64,000 nucleotides of DNA, taken from the NCBI GenBank assembly GCA_023411815.1, contig JAEYOJ010000102.1, positions 62,001 through 126,000 of the forward strand, written 5' to 3'. The position numbers and the translations under genes were made by a program. The notes beneath the pieces were generated by a model that saw only the letters and a program-made list of their open reading frames with translations, made no database searches and was not told the DNA's origin. This document shows, in pieces, positions 8,920 through 17,777 of this stretch. Every line of letters starts with the position of its first letter. The first letter of the stretch is position 1. This DNA comes from Pseudomonadota bacterium (GTDB taxonomy: Bacteria > Desulfobacterota > Desulfovibrionia > Desulfovibrionales > Desulfovibrionaceae).

Positions 8920-8955
8920 CATTGAGGAAGTCTTGGCTGGAGGGATGCGGAAACG

Positions 8956-9159
8956 CTATTTCTCGACCAGGAAGGATATCTTGGTCGTGACCCGGAACAC
9001 CGTTACCTGATTATTCTCCACCTTGGCTTCGAATTCCTTGATCCAGACGGACATGATGTTGCGAACCGACTTGGCAACCTCGGATACGGCCGTGCGGACC
9101 GCATCCTCGAAGCCCTTCTCCGACTGGGCGATGATCTCTATGGTTTTGACGACTGCCAT
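8956..9159 (-). CDS. Dodecin family flavin-binding protein
   Basis: 67 residues with the full dodecin pattern: KTIEIIAQSEKGFEDAV, a Trp in SVWIKEFEAKVENNQV that stacks on the flavin, and an RVTTKISF end strand. Dodecins form hollow dodecamers that store or buffer riboflavin/FMN. The ATG at 9159 has aaggagtgag upstream. Monocistronic or linked to the small Cys-rich gene 30 bp upstream. Confidence 0.92.
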   Translation of the reverse strand: MAVVKTIEIIAQSEKGFEDAVRTAVSEVAKSVRNIMSVWIKEFEAKVENNQVTVFRVTTKISFLVEK

Positions 9160-9188
9160 GGCTCACTCCTTGCGTTGTAGGTGTGAGG

Positions 9189-9452
9189 TTATGCTCCTGC
9201 CCGCGGCCAGTCCGTATCGGATGAAAGTGCCGGAAAAGCATTCCCCAGGGGCGTGATGTACAGGGAAGGCTGGTCCCCGAACCTGCTGCAGTACTTCAGG
9301 CGCCAGCACTCGCTCGTGCGTTCCCCGCGAATGCAATAGGCGCCGACCATGGCCTGGACGGATTGACTCTTGTCCGAACCAAAGGACTTGTAGAACGGAC
9401 ACGTGCGTAGAAAGGTGCATGCTCCAGCCACCGCTTTTGACTCCTCCTTCAT
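9189..9452 (-). CDS. Small cysteine-rich hypothetical protein
   Basis: 87 residues with six cysteines in pairs (CTFLRTCPFY, AYCIRG, ECWRLKYC). The arrangement resembles short Cys-rich proteins of Desulfovibrio-like genomes in which CPFY and KYC bracket a helix, possibly binding metal, but I cannot name the family. The ribosome site is weak, so the start may be wrong. It lies 29 bp before dodecin on the same strand. Confidence 0.6.
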   Translation of the reverse strand: MKEESKAVAGACTFLRTCPFYKSFGSDKSQSVQAMVGAYCIRGERTSECWRLKYCSRFGDQPSLYITPLGNAFPALSSDTDWPRAGA

Positions 9453-9691
9453 GCCTGATTGAATCCCAGGATCCGCCGAACCTGGGCGGCCGAAGCCGCT
9501 TCATACGCCAATCTATCCTATTCGCGCCGCAAGACATTCGGCTTTTATCTGATTTTACTGTAGGCGGCAGTCCGACACGCATGCACGGCGGGATGCGCAA
9601 GGCTATTGACCCCCCGCCCGGAAAGGGGCACATACTCAATCAAGGATCACCCTGTTTCCCCTAATGAAAAGCTTCCCTTAAGGAGGACGAA

Positions 9692-10084
9692 ATGAAGGCT
9701 GGAGAACTGTATCAGACCGCGGACTGGAAGAACGAGAAGCATGTGCCCGTGATCGAGTGTCCCGACAGCGTGGCCGCCGACCAGATGTTCGAGGTGAAGG
9801 TGACCATCGGCAAGGAAATCTCCCATCCCAATACCACGGCTCACCACATCGCCTGGATCAAGCTGTACTTCAAACCCGAAGGGGGCAAGTTCCCCTACGA
9901 GATCGGCAGTTTCTTCTTCTCTGCCCACGGCGCATCCACCGAGGGCCCGGACACCAGCAGCGTGTACACGCACCATGGCGTGACCTGCTCGTTCAAGACG
10001 AGCAAGCCCGGCACCCTGCTGGCAACTTCCTACTGCAATATCCACGGGCTGTGGGAGAATTCAAAGACGCTCGGCGTCAAGTAG
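9692..10084 (+). CDS. Superoxide reductase, neelaredoxin type (class II)
   Basis: A 130-residue non-heme iron enzyme reducing superoxide to peroxide without making oxygen. Iron ligands are visible: H17 after E15-K16, H45, H51, and C115/H118 in SYCNIHG, giving the His4Cys site. The N-terminal desulforedoxin Cys4 domain of class I enzymes is absent, so this is the one-iron form. An aaggagg site lies 5 bp before the ATG. A possible promoter (TTGACC 9606-9611, CATACT 9631-9636, 19-base spacer) lies about 55 bp upstream. Confidence 0.93.
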   Translation: MKAGELYQTADWKNEKHVPVIECPDSVAADQMFEVKVTIGKEISHPNTTAHHIAWIKLYFKPEGGKFPYEIGSFFFSAHGASTEGPDTSSVYTHHGVTCSFKTSKPGTLLATSYCNIHGLWENSKTLGVK

Positions 10085-10114
10085 ATCGGATTAGGCGCCC
10101 CGCGCGCAACGCTT

Positions 10115-10142
10115 AAAAGGCCCGGATCGCTCCGGGCCTTTT
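10115..10142 (+). terminator. Intrinsic terminator of the superoxide reductase gene
   Basis: Perfect 12-bp stem aaaaggcccgga/tccgggcctttt with a tcgc tetraloop; the 3' arm ends in four T residues and the mirrored A-run makes it potentially bidirectional. Confidence 0.85.
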
Positions 10143-10377
10143 CGCTGTGGATGCTCCGCATCCGCCGAGCCGTCTTGGCCCGCGCAGCCCGTGTCTTACG
10201 GGCCATCCGAATACCGCGCGAACGAATCGAGCAGGTCTGCAAAACCAAGGGCTGAACCTGATGCGGAACAGCCCTGACGGGCGGCCATGGTAGGGCACGG
10301 CTTGCCCTGGCCTTGTCCAGACAGCCTTGTCGTCCGCGCTGTCTTCCGAATTTACAATCGTGATTCCAATTGGCTGC

Positions 10378-10677
10378 TCAGACCTTACGGTCCAGAATGT
10401 CGCCGGGCTGCGGTCGGCTTGGAGCGGCAAGCTCCATGAACACGGCCGCCGAGGCCTGCTCAAGCAATTCCAGGGTCAAGGCCATGCGGCCGGGCCGGTA
10501 CTGGTCCAGGACCAGATCCTCCACGCGCCGGGCATCGCCTCCGGGACCAACCGCCTCGGGATCGCCCGTTTCGGCGTCCCCGGCGGCAATCCTCCCGTAA
10601 CGGCCCACGACGGCTCGATCATCCAAGCCCCGGAGGCTGCCCGTGCCATGATAAAAGCAGGAAGACTCGATACGCAT
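10378..10677 (-). CDS. Hypothetical protein
   Basis: 99 residues, acidic N-terminal half with many Gly/Asp, then a helical segment (MALTLELLEQASAAVFMELA). High third-position GC and an agaggg site 7 bp before the ATG support a real gene. No family recognised. It stands alone between two plus-strand genes, with about 240 bp on each side holding nothing else recognisable. Confidence 0.6.
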   Translation of the reverse strand: MRIESSCFYHGTGSLRGLDDRAVVGRYGRIAAGDAETGDPEAVGPGGDARRVEDLVLDQYRPGRMALTLELLEQASAAVFMELAAPSRPQPGDILDRKV

Positions 10678-10910
10678 TCCTCAACCCTCTAGAGAGGCAA
10701 TCGGCCGGATCGAGACGAAACTTTAGGGCGCTGCGCAAAAGAGCCTGCATAGGTCCGGAGCCGCGTCGGCCCGCCCTCCTCCAACATCTCTGGCAAGGCA
10801 TGCATGGGCAAGCGCGCCTGCAGCCGCGTCTTGGTTTGACGCGAAATTCCGAAGGCAGCTCATGTCGCTGACACGGCGCGGCTTGGACGTACGCATCCGG
10901 GAGGCTTCCC

Positions 10911-11294
10911 ATGCGCGGGAGCGCACGGTATGAGGCGGCCATGCTCAACTGGACGCTCGCCGCGCTGCTCGTGCTCCTGCAGATCCCGGACATCCTGACG
11001 ACCAACGCAATCCTGTCTGCCGGCGGCCGCGAGGTGAACCCGGTCATGCGCTTGTGCATGCGCCTGAGTTCGGCCTGGCGTCTGGCCTGGCTGCCCTGGT
11101 GGATGCCCAAAATGGCTGTCGCCATGGCCGGGGCCTGGGTCCTCGGCGACTCGCAGGACCCGGAGGCGCTTATGGCCTTGGTCCTGCTTGTGCTAGCCTA
11201 CCTTGCAGTCGTGGGCTCCAATCTCGTGCAGCTCCGGCGTCTGCGCAAAAGGGCAGGCCTCTTGCGACGCCCGGCAAAGGCTAAGTCGCCATAA
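10911..11294 (+). CDS. DUF5658-type small membrane protein
   Basis: About 127 residues with three to four hydrophobic helices. The signature DILTTNAILSAGGREVNPVM (Asp-x-x-Thr-Thr ... Gly-Gly-x-Glu-x-Asn-Pro) is that of DUF5658, an uncharacterised membrane family. Two starts are possible, ATG 10911 (gggagg 6 bp upstream) and ATG 10941 (gagg). The 3' end overlaps the convergent ilvN gene by 14 bp. Confidence 0.78.
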   Translation: MRGSARYEAAMLNWTLAALLVLLQIPDILTTNAILSAGGREVNPVMRLCMRLSSAWRLAWLPWWMPKMAVAMAGAWVLGDSQDPEALMALVLLVLAYLAVVGSNLVQLRRLRKRAGLLRRPAKAKSP

Positions 11295-11578
11295 ACGCTG
11301 CGAACGGCCCCAGGCCGTCCCGCCTGTCGACGCCAAGCACGTCCCCGAGCTTGCCGATTTGGCGCATGAGCTGCTCCAGGCGTCCGCCCTCGGGCACCAG
11401 CAGCCAGATGCTCTGCCGGCCGCCGGAAGCGGGAAGGCAAAGCATGGCCTCCACCCGGAAGGCCCTGCGCGCCAGCAGGCCGCAGACTTGCGGCAACGCG
11501 CCGGAATGGCCTGCCACGCTCAACTCCAGCACCGCCTTGGCGCAATTCATATCAGTCGAAGCCGTGGCTTTCCCGTTA

Positions 11579-11598
<20 letters not shown>
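11281..11598 (-). CDS. ilvN: Acetolactate synthase small (regulatory) subunit
   Basis: 105 residues forming a single ACT domain (VLELSVAGHSGALPQVCGLLARRAFRVEAM), the valine-binding regulatory subunit of acetohydroxyacid synthase. The ATG at 11598 has a perfect aaggagg 6 bp upstream and overlaps the last 20 bases of ilvB, showing translational coupling. It is shorter than the ~160-residue IlvN/IlvH of many bacteria and closer to the short IlvM/IlvN form. Confidence 0.85.
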
Positions 11599-13294
<1,696 letters not shown>

Positions 13295-13340
13295 GGGCTC
13301 TCTCCTTTGCGTTGCCTCCGGCCTGCGCCTTGGGAGCCCA

Positions 13341-13382
13341 TGAAACGGAAAACCCCCGTCGGCGCCTGCGCCGACGGGGGTT
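13341..13382 (-). terminator. ilv attenuator (leader terminator hairpin)
   Basis: On the minus strand a 13-bp perfect GC-rich stem (13368-13380 with 13353-13365, extended by two A-T pairs) is followed by ttttccgttt, a rho-independent terminator. It lies 25 bp after the leader-peptide stop and 47 bp before the ilvB start. The upstream segment 13420-13433, in the last leader codons, can pair instead with the 5' arm (13368-13378): two blocks of 6 and 5 pairs separated by a 3-base bulge, one G-U. That would be the antiterminator. Confidence 0.82.
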
Positions 13383-13406
13383 GTGGATGCTCTGGTGGTT
13401 CCGTGC

Positions 13407-13529
13407 CTAGCCCTGCTCTCCCGCAAACGGCGCGACGGCGTCTACTACGACGCCTACGACTACGCGTACTACGACTAGGCCGGCTAGGCCGAGAGAGGCG
13501 AAATGGGTGATCGTAGTGTCGTGCCGCAT
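13407..13529 (-). CDS. ilvBN leader peptide (valine-rich)
   Basis: A 40-codon reading frame that begins MRHDTTITHF and has ten valines within residues 19-32 (pattern VVVRVVVGVVVDAV), ending at a TAG 25 bp before the attenuator stem. This is the classic layout of a branched-chain leader: scarcity of charged tRNA-Val would stall the ribosome on the valine run (13434-13475), leaving 13420-13433 free to form the antiterminator; full translation to the stop would cover it and allow termination. The ribosome site is weak, so the exact start is less sure. Confidence 0.8.
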   Translation of the reverse strand: MRHDTTITHFASLGLAGLVVVRVVVGVVVDAVAPFAGEQG

Positions 13530-13671
13530 GGAGATACCGGGCAAAAGGTTAGACGTACTTCCTCGAAAGTCGATAGCCGCAAAATCAGTCAACGTCAATG
13601 CGCGATATGCGCCGAACACGGAAAAACCACCCAGGCTGTTTATCAGCGAGCAAGGACACTTTTAAACCGCT

Positions 13672-13699
13672 ATTATTAAAGCTAGGGCAGGGCCACAAG
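13672..13699 (-). promoter_or_regulatory. Possible ilv operon promoter
   Basis: Minus strand: AATAAT (13672-13677, 5/6 to the -10 consensus) with CTTGTG/TTGTGG 15-16 bases upstream (13693-13699). The -35 is poor. Position, about 140 bp before the leader peptide, is reasonable. Confidence 0.3.
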
Positions 13700-13811
13700 C
13701 TCAACGCACAAGAAAAGTAAGCCCTGGTGACCTTCATGCGTCAGCTCTGATCACGGCCGCATTCGGGGAGAGTGTGGACACTCTTTTGCTGCTATCGACG
13801 ACATGACCTAT

Positions 13812-13900
13812 GAAAAAGTGGTCCGGGCGAGGCCCGGACCACTATATGGGGAGGGGAGAGGCTGGGGTGTTGTTTTCCTGGGCTGGCAGGCCAGCCCAGG
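13812..13900 (-). ncRNA. Candidate trans-acting small RNA with C-rich linker
   Basis: Read on the minus strand: a 10-bp stem-loop (13900-13877), a single-stranded pyrimidine-rich linker (13876-13844) containing cctctcccctcccc, then a 12-bp stem with 3-base loop (13843-13817) followed by five T residues. This is the layout of an intergenic small RNA ending in an intrinsic terminator; the C-rich linker could pair with ggagg ribosome sites. No protein reading frame of quality overlaps. The 5' end and promoter were not identified. Confidence 0.45.
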
Positions 13901-14074
13901 CTGAGGAGGGGTGTCGAGGAACGGGTCGCTGGGGTTTCCCGATCTGCGTTGATGTGCACACTAGGTTGGCCGGATGAAATAAACATGAACGAAGCATTAC
14001 GGGAAGTTAATCCAATTATCCCTTGTTCGCCGCGCATGGACACGCATCAACCTTTGCTTCTGTCTATTTCTGCA

Positions 14075-14093
14075 TTTTTACAGAGTGTAAAAA
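14075..14093. promoter_or_regulatory. Inverted repeat upstream of sigma-54 promoter (candidate enhancer-binding site)
   Basis: Perfect 8-bp arms TTTTTACA/TGTAAAAA separated by GAG. The first 11 bases (TTTTTACAGAG) recur as a direct repeat at 14169-14179, 94 bp away, close to nine helical turns. Both sit upstream of the sigma-54 promoter at 14196, the usual place for an activator site. Confidence 0.5.
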
Positions 14094-14195
14094 AAACGGA
14101 CACCACGCCTTCGCCAAACTGGCTAGCCGCTCCCGCTACATTATCTAAGTCTTTAAAATATTGATGTGTTTTTACAGAGAACTCCTATCGAGATC

Positions 14196-14210
14196 TGGCA
14201 TTGCGCTTGC
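14196..14210 (+). promoter_or_regulatory. Sigma-54 (-24/-12) promoter of the receiver-TauE-dikinase operon
   Basis: TGGCAT-N5-TTGC with GG at 14197-14198 and GC at 14209-14210, exactly ten bases apart, matching the canonical TGGCAC-N5-TTGC. The predicted start near 14222 is 23 bp before the GTG start of the first receiver. Confidence 0.72.
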
Positions 14211-14244
14211 GTTAGGCGTCAACGTAAAGGAGCAGGAACACACC

Positions 14245-14643
14245 GTGAAGCAAAGCATCCCATGGCGCATTCTTGTCACAGACCGCAACCCACGTGTCCG
14301 TCGGCTTCTATGCCGCGAACTGGAACGCGAGGGATTCCGGGTCCTGTCGGCCTCGGGCTGGAACGAAATAGCCCGGGCAGTGAGCAATGGGGTGGATTGC
14401 GTGGTCATGGATCTGAACCTGACCTCCCAGGCCGGGCAGGATGGCTCCGTACTCCTGGAGCAGCTCAAGCTCAACGCTCCCCACATACCCGTGGTTGTGC
14501 ACGCCTTCTCCTCCGAGGAAGCTCTGGAGGCGGACGCCTTGCGATTGGCCTCGGCCGTGGTGGAAAAGAGCGGCAACACGGAAGGCCTCAAGGCCGCGGT
14601 GCACAGGGTGCTGGACCATGGCCGCAGGAGGGGCCAGGCATGA
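14245..14643 (+). CDS. Stand-alone receiver-domain protein, acidic pocket partly degenerate
   Basis: 132 residues of one CheY-like domain (WRILVTDRNPRVRRLL, phospho-Asp in VVMDLNL, Lys in VVEKSGN). One residue of the usual acidic pair is replaced (TDRN rather than DD), which may weaken Mg binding or phosphorylation. GTG at 14245 is taken as the start because the longer frame to 14161 would begin upstream of the sigma-54 promoter; aaggag lies 12 bp before it, a loose spacing. First gene of the operon, overlapping the next by four bases (ATGA). Confidence 0.75.
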   Translation: MKQSIPWRILVTDRNPRVRRLLCRELEREGFRVLSASGWNEIARAVSNGVDCVVMDLNLTSQAGQDGSVLLEQLKLNAPHIPVVVHAFSSEEALEADALRLASAVVEKSGNTEGLKAAVHRVLDHGRRRGQA

Positions 14644-15071
14644 GCGAAGCGGCTGGGACGCAGGTAGCCGATCTCAAGCTCATGCTTGTGGACGACGAAT
14701 CCCCGTTTCTGGAGGCTCTGGCCAAGCGTCTGGCCAAGCGCGGCATTGAGGTCAGCACGGCCATGAGCGGTGAGGAAGCCCTGGAGCGTCTTGCCGCAGG
14801 CACACTGCCGGAGGTCGTCGTGCTCGATGTCCGGATGCCGGGCATGACCGGCATTCAGGCGCTGGCACTGATCAAAGGCCGCCATCCGATGGTGGAGGTC
14901 ATCCTGCTCACGGGACACGCCACGATGGAAAGCGCCATGCAGGGCATGAAGCTCGGAGCGTTCGACTATCTCATGAAACCCTGCGACCTGGACGAACTCA
15001 TTCGCAAAGCCGGCGAAGCCCGCGCACTGAGAAGAAAAAAGGTCGGAAGAGCCAGGAAACCCGAAGCGTAA
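14640..15071 (+). CDS. Stand-alone response regulator (NtrC-type receiver, no output domain)
   Basis: 143 residues. Receiver motifs are complete: LVDDESPF, VVLDVRMPGMTG, LLTGHAT, FDYLMKPCD. The sequence resembles receivers of sigma-54 activators but stops after a basic tail (RRKKVGRARK). It is clearly paralogous to the receiver at 17286-17723. The ATG overlaps the previous stop. Confidence 0.88.
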   Translation: MSEAAGTQVADLKLMLVDDESPFLEALAKRLAKRGIEVSTAMSGEEALERLAAGTLPEVVVLDVRMPGMTGIQALALIKGRHPMVEVILLTGHATMESAMQGMKLGAFDYLMKPCDLDELIRKAGEARALRRKKVGRARKPEA

Positions 15072-15198
15072 CCCCGCTCAGGGAATAATAGGGGGGCAGG
15101 CACTGCAAGTGGTGAGCACACAAGATCTTGGGGACAAAGCGGAAACGCATAACGGATACATTTCATGTAAGGGAAACGGACATCAAAACGAGGTTGAC

Positions 15199-16482
15199 AT
15201 GAACGCATTGAAGAAACTGAACGCAATCCTGCTTGAGGGTGCCAAAGCCCATGCACGATGGGAAATCGAGAACGCCAGAATCATCACGGGCAGCAAGAAG
15301 CGCCTGGCCATTCTGGCCATCCTGACCATTCCGGCCGTGCTTCTGTCGGTGGCCTTCGCCACAGACACCCTGCCGGACATGGTCGGCGGCAAGCACGCCT
15401 ACATGCCGGCCTTCTATGACGCCACGACCTTCGCCGTATCCATCCTCATCGGTGTGTGCGCCGGCCTCATCACCGGCTGTATCGGCGCTGGCGGCGGCTT
15501 CATCATCACTCCGGCGCTCATGAGCGCGGGCATCAAGGGCATCCTGGCCGTGGGCACGGACCTGTTCCACATCTTCGCCAAGGCCATCATGGGCACGGCC
15601 GTGCACAAGAAGCTTGGCAACGTATCCGTGGCCCTGGCCATTTGGTTCCTGGTCGGCTCGGGCGTAGGCGTCACGGGCGGCGGCCTCATCAACCGCGCGT
15701 TGTATGAAATCAACCCCGTGCTCTCCGACGCCTTCATCAGCGTGGTTTATGTTGTGCTCCTCGGCTTCCTGGGCTTCTACGCCCTGTTCGACTTCCTCAA
15801 GCTGCGCAAGAGCGGCGAGGATGTCGGCGCGCACCACGGCTCCAGCAAGCACGGCGCCGAAGCGACGTCCGGCAAGAAAGGCCTGCCCGCGACGCTGCAG
15901 GCTTCCAAGATCCCGCCCTACATCACCTTTGACGAGGATCTGGTTCCCGGCGGCAAGAAGATCCCGGCCCTGTACGTGATCATCTGCGGTGCCATCGTGG
16001 GCTTCATGGCCGCCATCATGGGCGTGGGCGGCGGCTTCCTGACCTTCCCCATGTTCGTGTACGTGCTGGGCGTTTCCTCCTTCACCACCGTGGGCACGGA
16101 CATCCTGCAGATCATCTTCACGGCCGGCTACGCGGCTATCACCCAGTACGCCATCTACGGCTTCATCTTCTACACGCTGGCCATGGGCATGCTCATCGGC
16201 TCCCTGCTGGGCATCCAGCTCGGCGCGCTGACCACCAAGGTGGTCAAGGGCATCTACATCCGCGGCTTCTACGCCACGGCCATCCTGGCCGGCTTCGTCA
16301 ACCGCCTGTTCGCCCTGCCGGCCACGCTGGTTGACATGGAGTACATCCACCTTTCCCCGGCCACTTTGCAGATGAGCAAGATCATCGGCAACTGGAGCTT
16401 CTTCATCGTCGTGTCCATCTTCGCCCTGTTCGTCATCAGCAAGTTCTTCGGCAACCTCAAGACCCTCAGACAGGGCGCCTAA
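15199..16482 (+). CDS. TauE/SafE-family permease (sulfite/sulfur-anion exporter type)
   Basis: 427 residues with about nine membrane helices in two repeats, each with a glycine-rich signature: GCIGAGGGFIITPALMSAG and MGVGGGFLTFPMFVYVLG, the TauE/SafE (PF01925) hallmarks. A long cytoplasmic or periplasmic loop (about residues 210-250, KSGEDVGAHHGSSKHG) is unusual. Family members export or import sulfite, sulfoacetate, taurine-derived or other organic anions. The start at ATG 15199 (gagg 6 bp upstream) gives an amphipathic N-terminal helix before the first membrane span. Third gene of the sigma-54 operon. Confidence 0.88.
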   Translation: MNALKKLNAILLEGAKAHARWEIENARIITGSKKRLAILAILTIPAVLLSVAFATDTLPDMVGGKHAYMPAFYDATTFAVSILIGVCAGLITGCIGAGGGFIITPALMSAGIKGILAVGTDLFHIFAKAIMGTAVHKKLGNVSVALAIWFLVGSGVGVTGGGLINRALYEINPVLSDAFISVVYVVLLGFLGFYALFDFLKLRKSGEDVGAHHGSSKHGAEATSGKKGLPATLQASKIPPYITFDEDLVPGGKKIPALYVIICGAIVGFMAAIMGVGGGFLTFPMFVYVLGVSSFTTVGTDILQIIFTAGYAAITQYAIYGFIFYTLAMGMLIGSLLGIQLGALTTKVVKGIYIRGFYATAILAGFVNRLFALPATLVDMEYIHLSPATLQMSKIIGNWSFFIVVSIFALFVISKFFGNLKTLRQGA

Positions 16483-16497
16483 TACGGGAGGCCAGTC

Positions 16498-17208
16498 ATG
16501 CTTATAACCGACAAGAAACACTTCACCCTGGGCCTGACAATGGCCATAATCTTCGCGGTCATCATGTTCTCCATGTTCGTGCCGTTCTTCGAGCACAACG
16601 AAAACGCCTTCCAGGCTTCGGACAGGCTGTTCAACCGCATCTCCAAGGATTCGTCCTACTACATGCCCGAGATGTTCAAACTGGCCGAGTCCCAGAACGG
16701 CACGATCGTCCAAGTCGATATCACGCTGGGCGGAGAAAACTTCAACGAATATGCCAAGACCATGCTGACCTCCGCCGGCATGACCGTGGAGGACCTCGAA
16801 GGCAAGCTCATTGTTCAAGGCGACCTGGGCCGGATGATGGCCGCCTCCTTGCGCGACGCCGACGCAATGTTCTTCAACAAGGGCGAAGAGGTGCAGGCCC
16901 GCTACTCCATCCCCGAGCGCTCGGCCATGTATACTTGGTGGCTTATCTACGGCGCCATGGACAAGGACCTCAAGCACCAGTCGGTCTTCGCGCCCGCCGC
17001 CGTGCTGGGCAAGGTGAAGAACAAAGGCATCGAGGTGGCTTACAACTACTACGGCATCAGCCCGATCAGCGCCGCCTCCAACTGGGGAATCCTGACCTTC
17101 TCCCTGATCTTCTATGTGGCCTATACTCTCTGGTGGGGATACGCTATCTTCTACCTGTGCGAGGGCCTCGGCCTGGTCATGAAGAAGGGCGCCAAGAAGG
17201 AAGCCTAA
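16498..17208 (+). CDS. Unrecognised membrane protein with large extracytoplasmic domain
   Basis: 236 residues. Hydrophobic helices at about 10-32 and 190-222 flank a 155-residue domain (from VPFFEHNENAFQASD to the Tyr-rich NYYGISPISAASNWG) that should lie in the periplasm. No family recognised. It starts 15 bp after the permease stop, with gggagg upstream, so it is probably a dedicated partner or sensor of the permease. Confidence 0.8.
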   Translation: MLITDKKHFTLGLTMAIIFAVIMFSMFVPFFEHNENAFQASDRLFNRISKDSSYYMPEMFKLAESQNGTIVQVDITLGGENFNEYAKTMLTSAGMTVEDLEGKLIVQGDLGRMMAASLRDADAMFFNKGEEVQARYSIPERSAMYTWWLIYGAMDKDLKHQSVFAPAAVLGKVKNKGIEVAYNYYGISPISAASNWGILTFSLIFYVAYTLWWGYAIFYLCEGLGLVMKKGAKKEA

Positions 17209-17285
17209 CAGTCTGAAGCAATGCCGGCCGCCCGATTCACGCCTCGGGCGGCCGGCAAAGCATTGTGTGAGCAAGGAGGCGGTTT

Positions 17286-17723
17286 ATGGAAGGTCAGTGC
17301 AAGGTGCTTCTGGTGGACGACGAGGCGGATTTCGCCGACACCCTGGTCAAACGGTTGGGCAAACGCGGAATGGATGCAGCCGCCCGCTACAGCGGTGGCA
17401 CGGCCCTGGACTACCTGGAGGACCACCCTGTCGATGTCGTGGTGCTGGACGTCAAGATGCCGGGCATGGACGGCATCGACTGCCTGCGTAAGATCAAGGA
17501 GCGCTATCCCCTGGTGGAGGTGGTCCTGCTCACGGGCCACGCCAGCCTTGACGTGGCCATCAACGGCATGGAGTTGGGCGCCTTCGACTACCTCATGAAG
17601 CCCGCCGACATGGACGATCTGCGTTACAAGATAGAGGACGCCCTCAACCGCAAGCGGCTGGCCGAGCGGCGCATCGCCCGCGAGAAAGAGAAGCTCCAGG
17701 CTCTGAGTCAGGACAAGGCCTAG
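17286..17723 (+). CDS. Stand-alone response regulator, paralogue of the upstream receiver
   Basis: 145 residues. Full receiver motifs (LLVDDEADF, VVLDVKMPGMDG, LLTGHASLD, FDYLMKPAD) then a charged helix (KRLAERRIAREKEKLQAL) in place of an output domain. Very close in sequence to the second gene of the operon. An aaggagg site precedes the ATG by 6 bp. Confidence 0.9.
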   Translation: MEGQCKVLLVDDEADFADTLVKRLGKRGMDAAARYSGGTALDYLEDHPVDVVVLDVKMPGMDGIDCLRKIKERYPLVEVVLLTGHASLDVAINGMELGAFDYLMKPADMDDLRYKIEDALNRKRLAERRIAREKEKLQALSQDKA

Positions 17724-17777
17724 CTTGTCGGCCATCCCGGCCTTGTCATCCCATGATTCTATGACCGGCAGGAAAGC

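Larger units (their letters stand above)
13530..14244 (+). other. Large non-coding regulatory region between ilv leader and sigma-54 operon
   Basis: 715 bp without a convincing gene, AT-richer than its surroundings. It holds the ilv promoter candidate, a candidate small RNA on the minus strand (13812-13900), an 8+8 bp inverted repeat (14075-14093) and a sigma-54 promoter (14196-14210). A weak plus-strand hairpin with T-run (13769-13787) may also be present. Confidence 0.7.

Noticed and set aside
13949..14164. 71-codon plus-strand frame upstream of the first receiver
   Set aside because: It lies in the AT-rich regulatory region, contains the inverted repeat, ends before the sigma-54 promoter and has no recognisable features.
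14161..14244. ATG start at 14161 for the first receiver gene
   Set aside because: The added 28 codons span the sigma-54 promoter and have no receiver homology; GTG 14245 lies just after the predicted transcription start.
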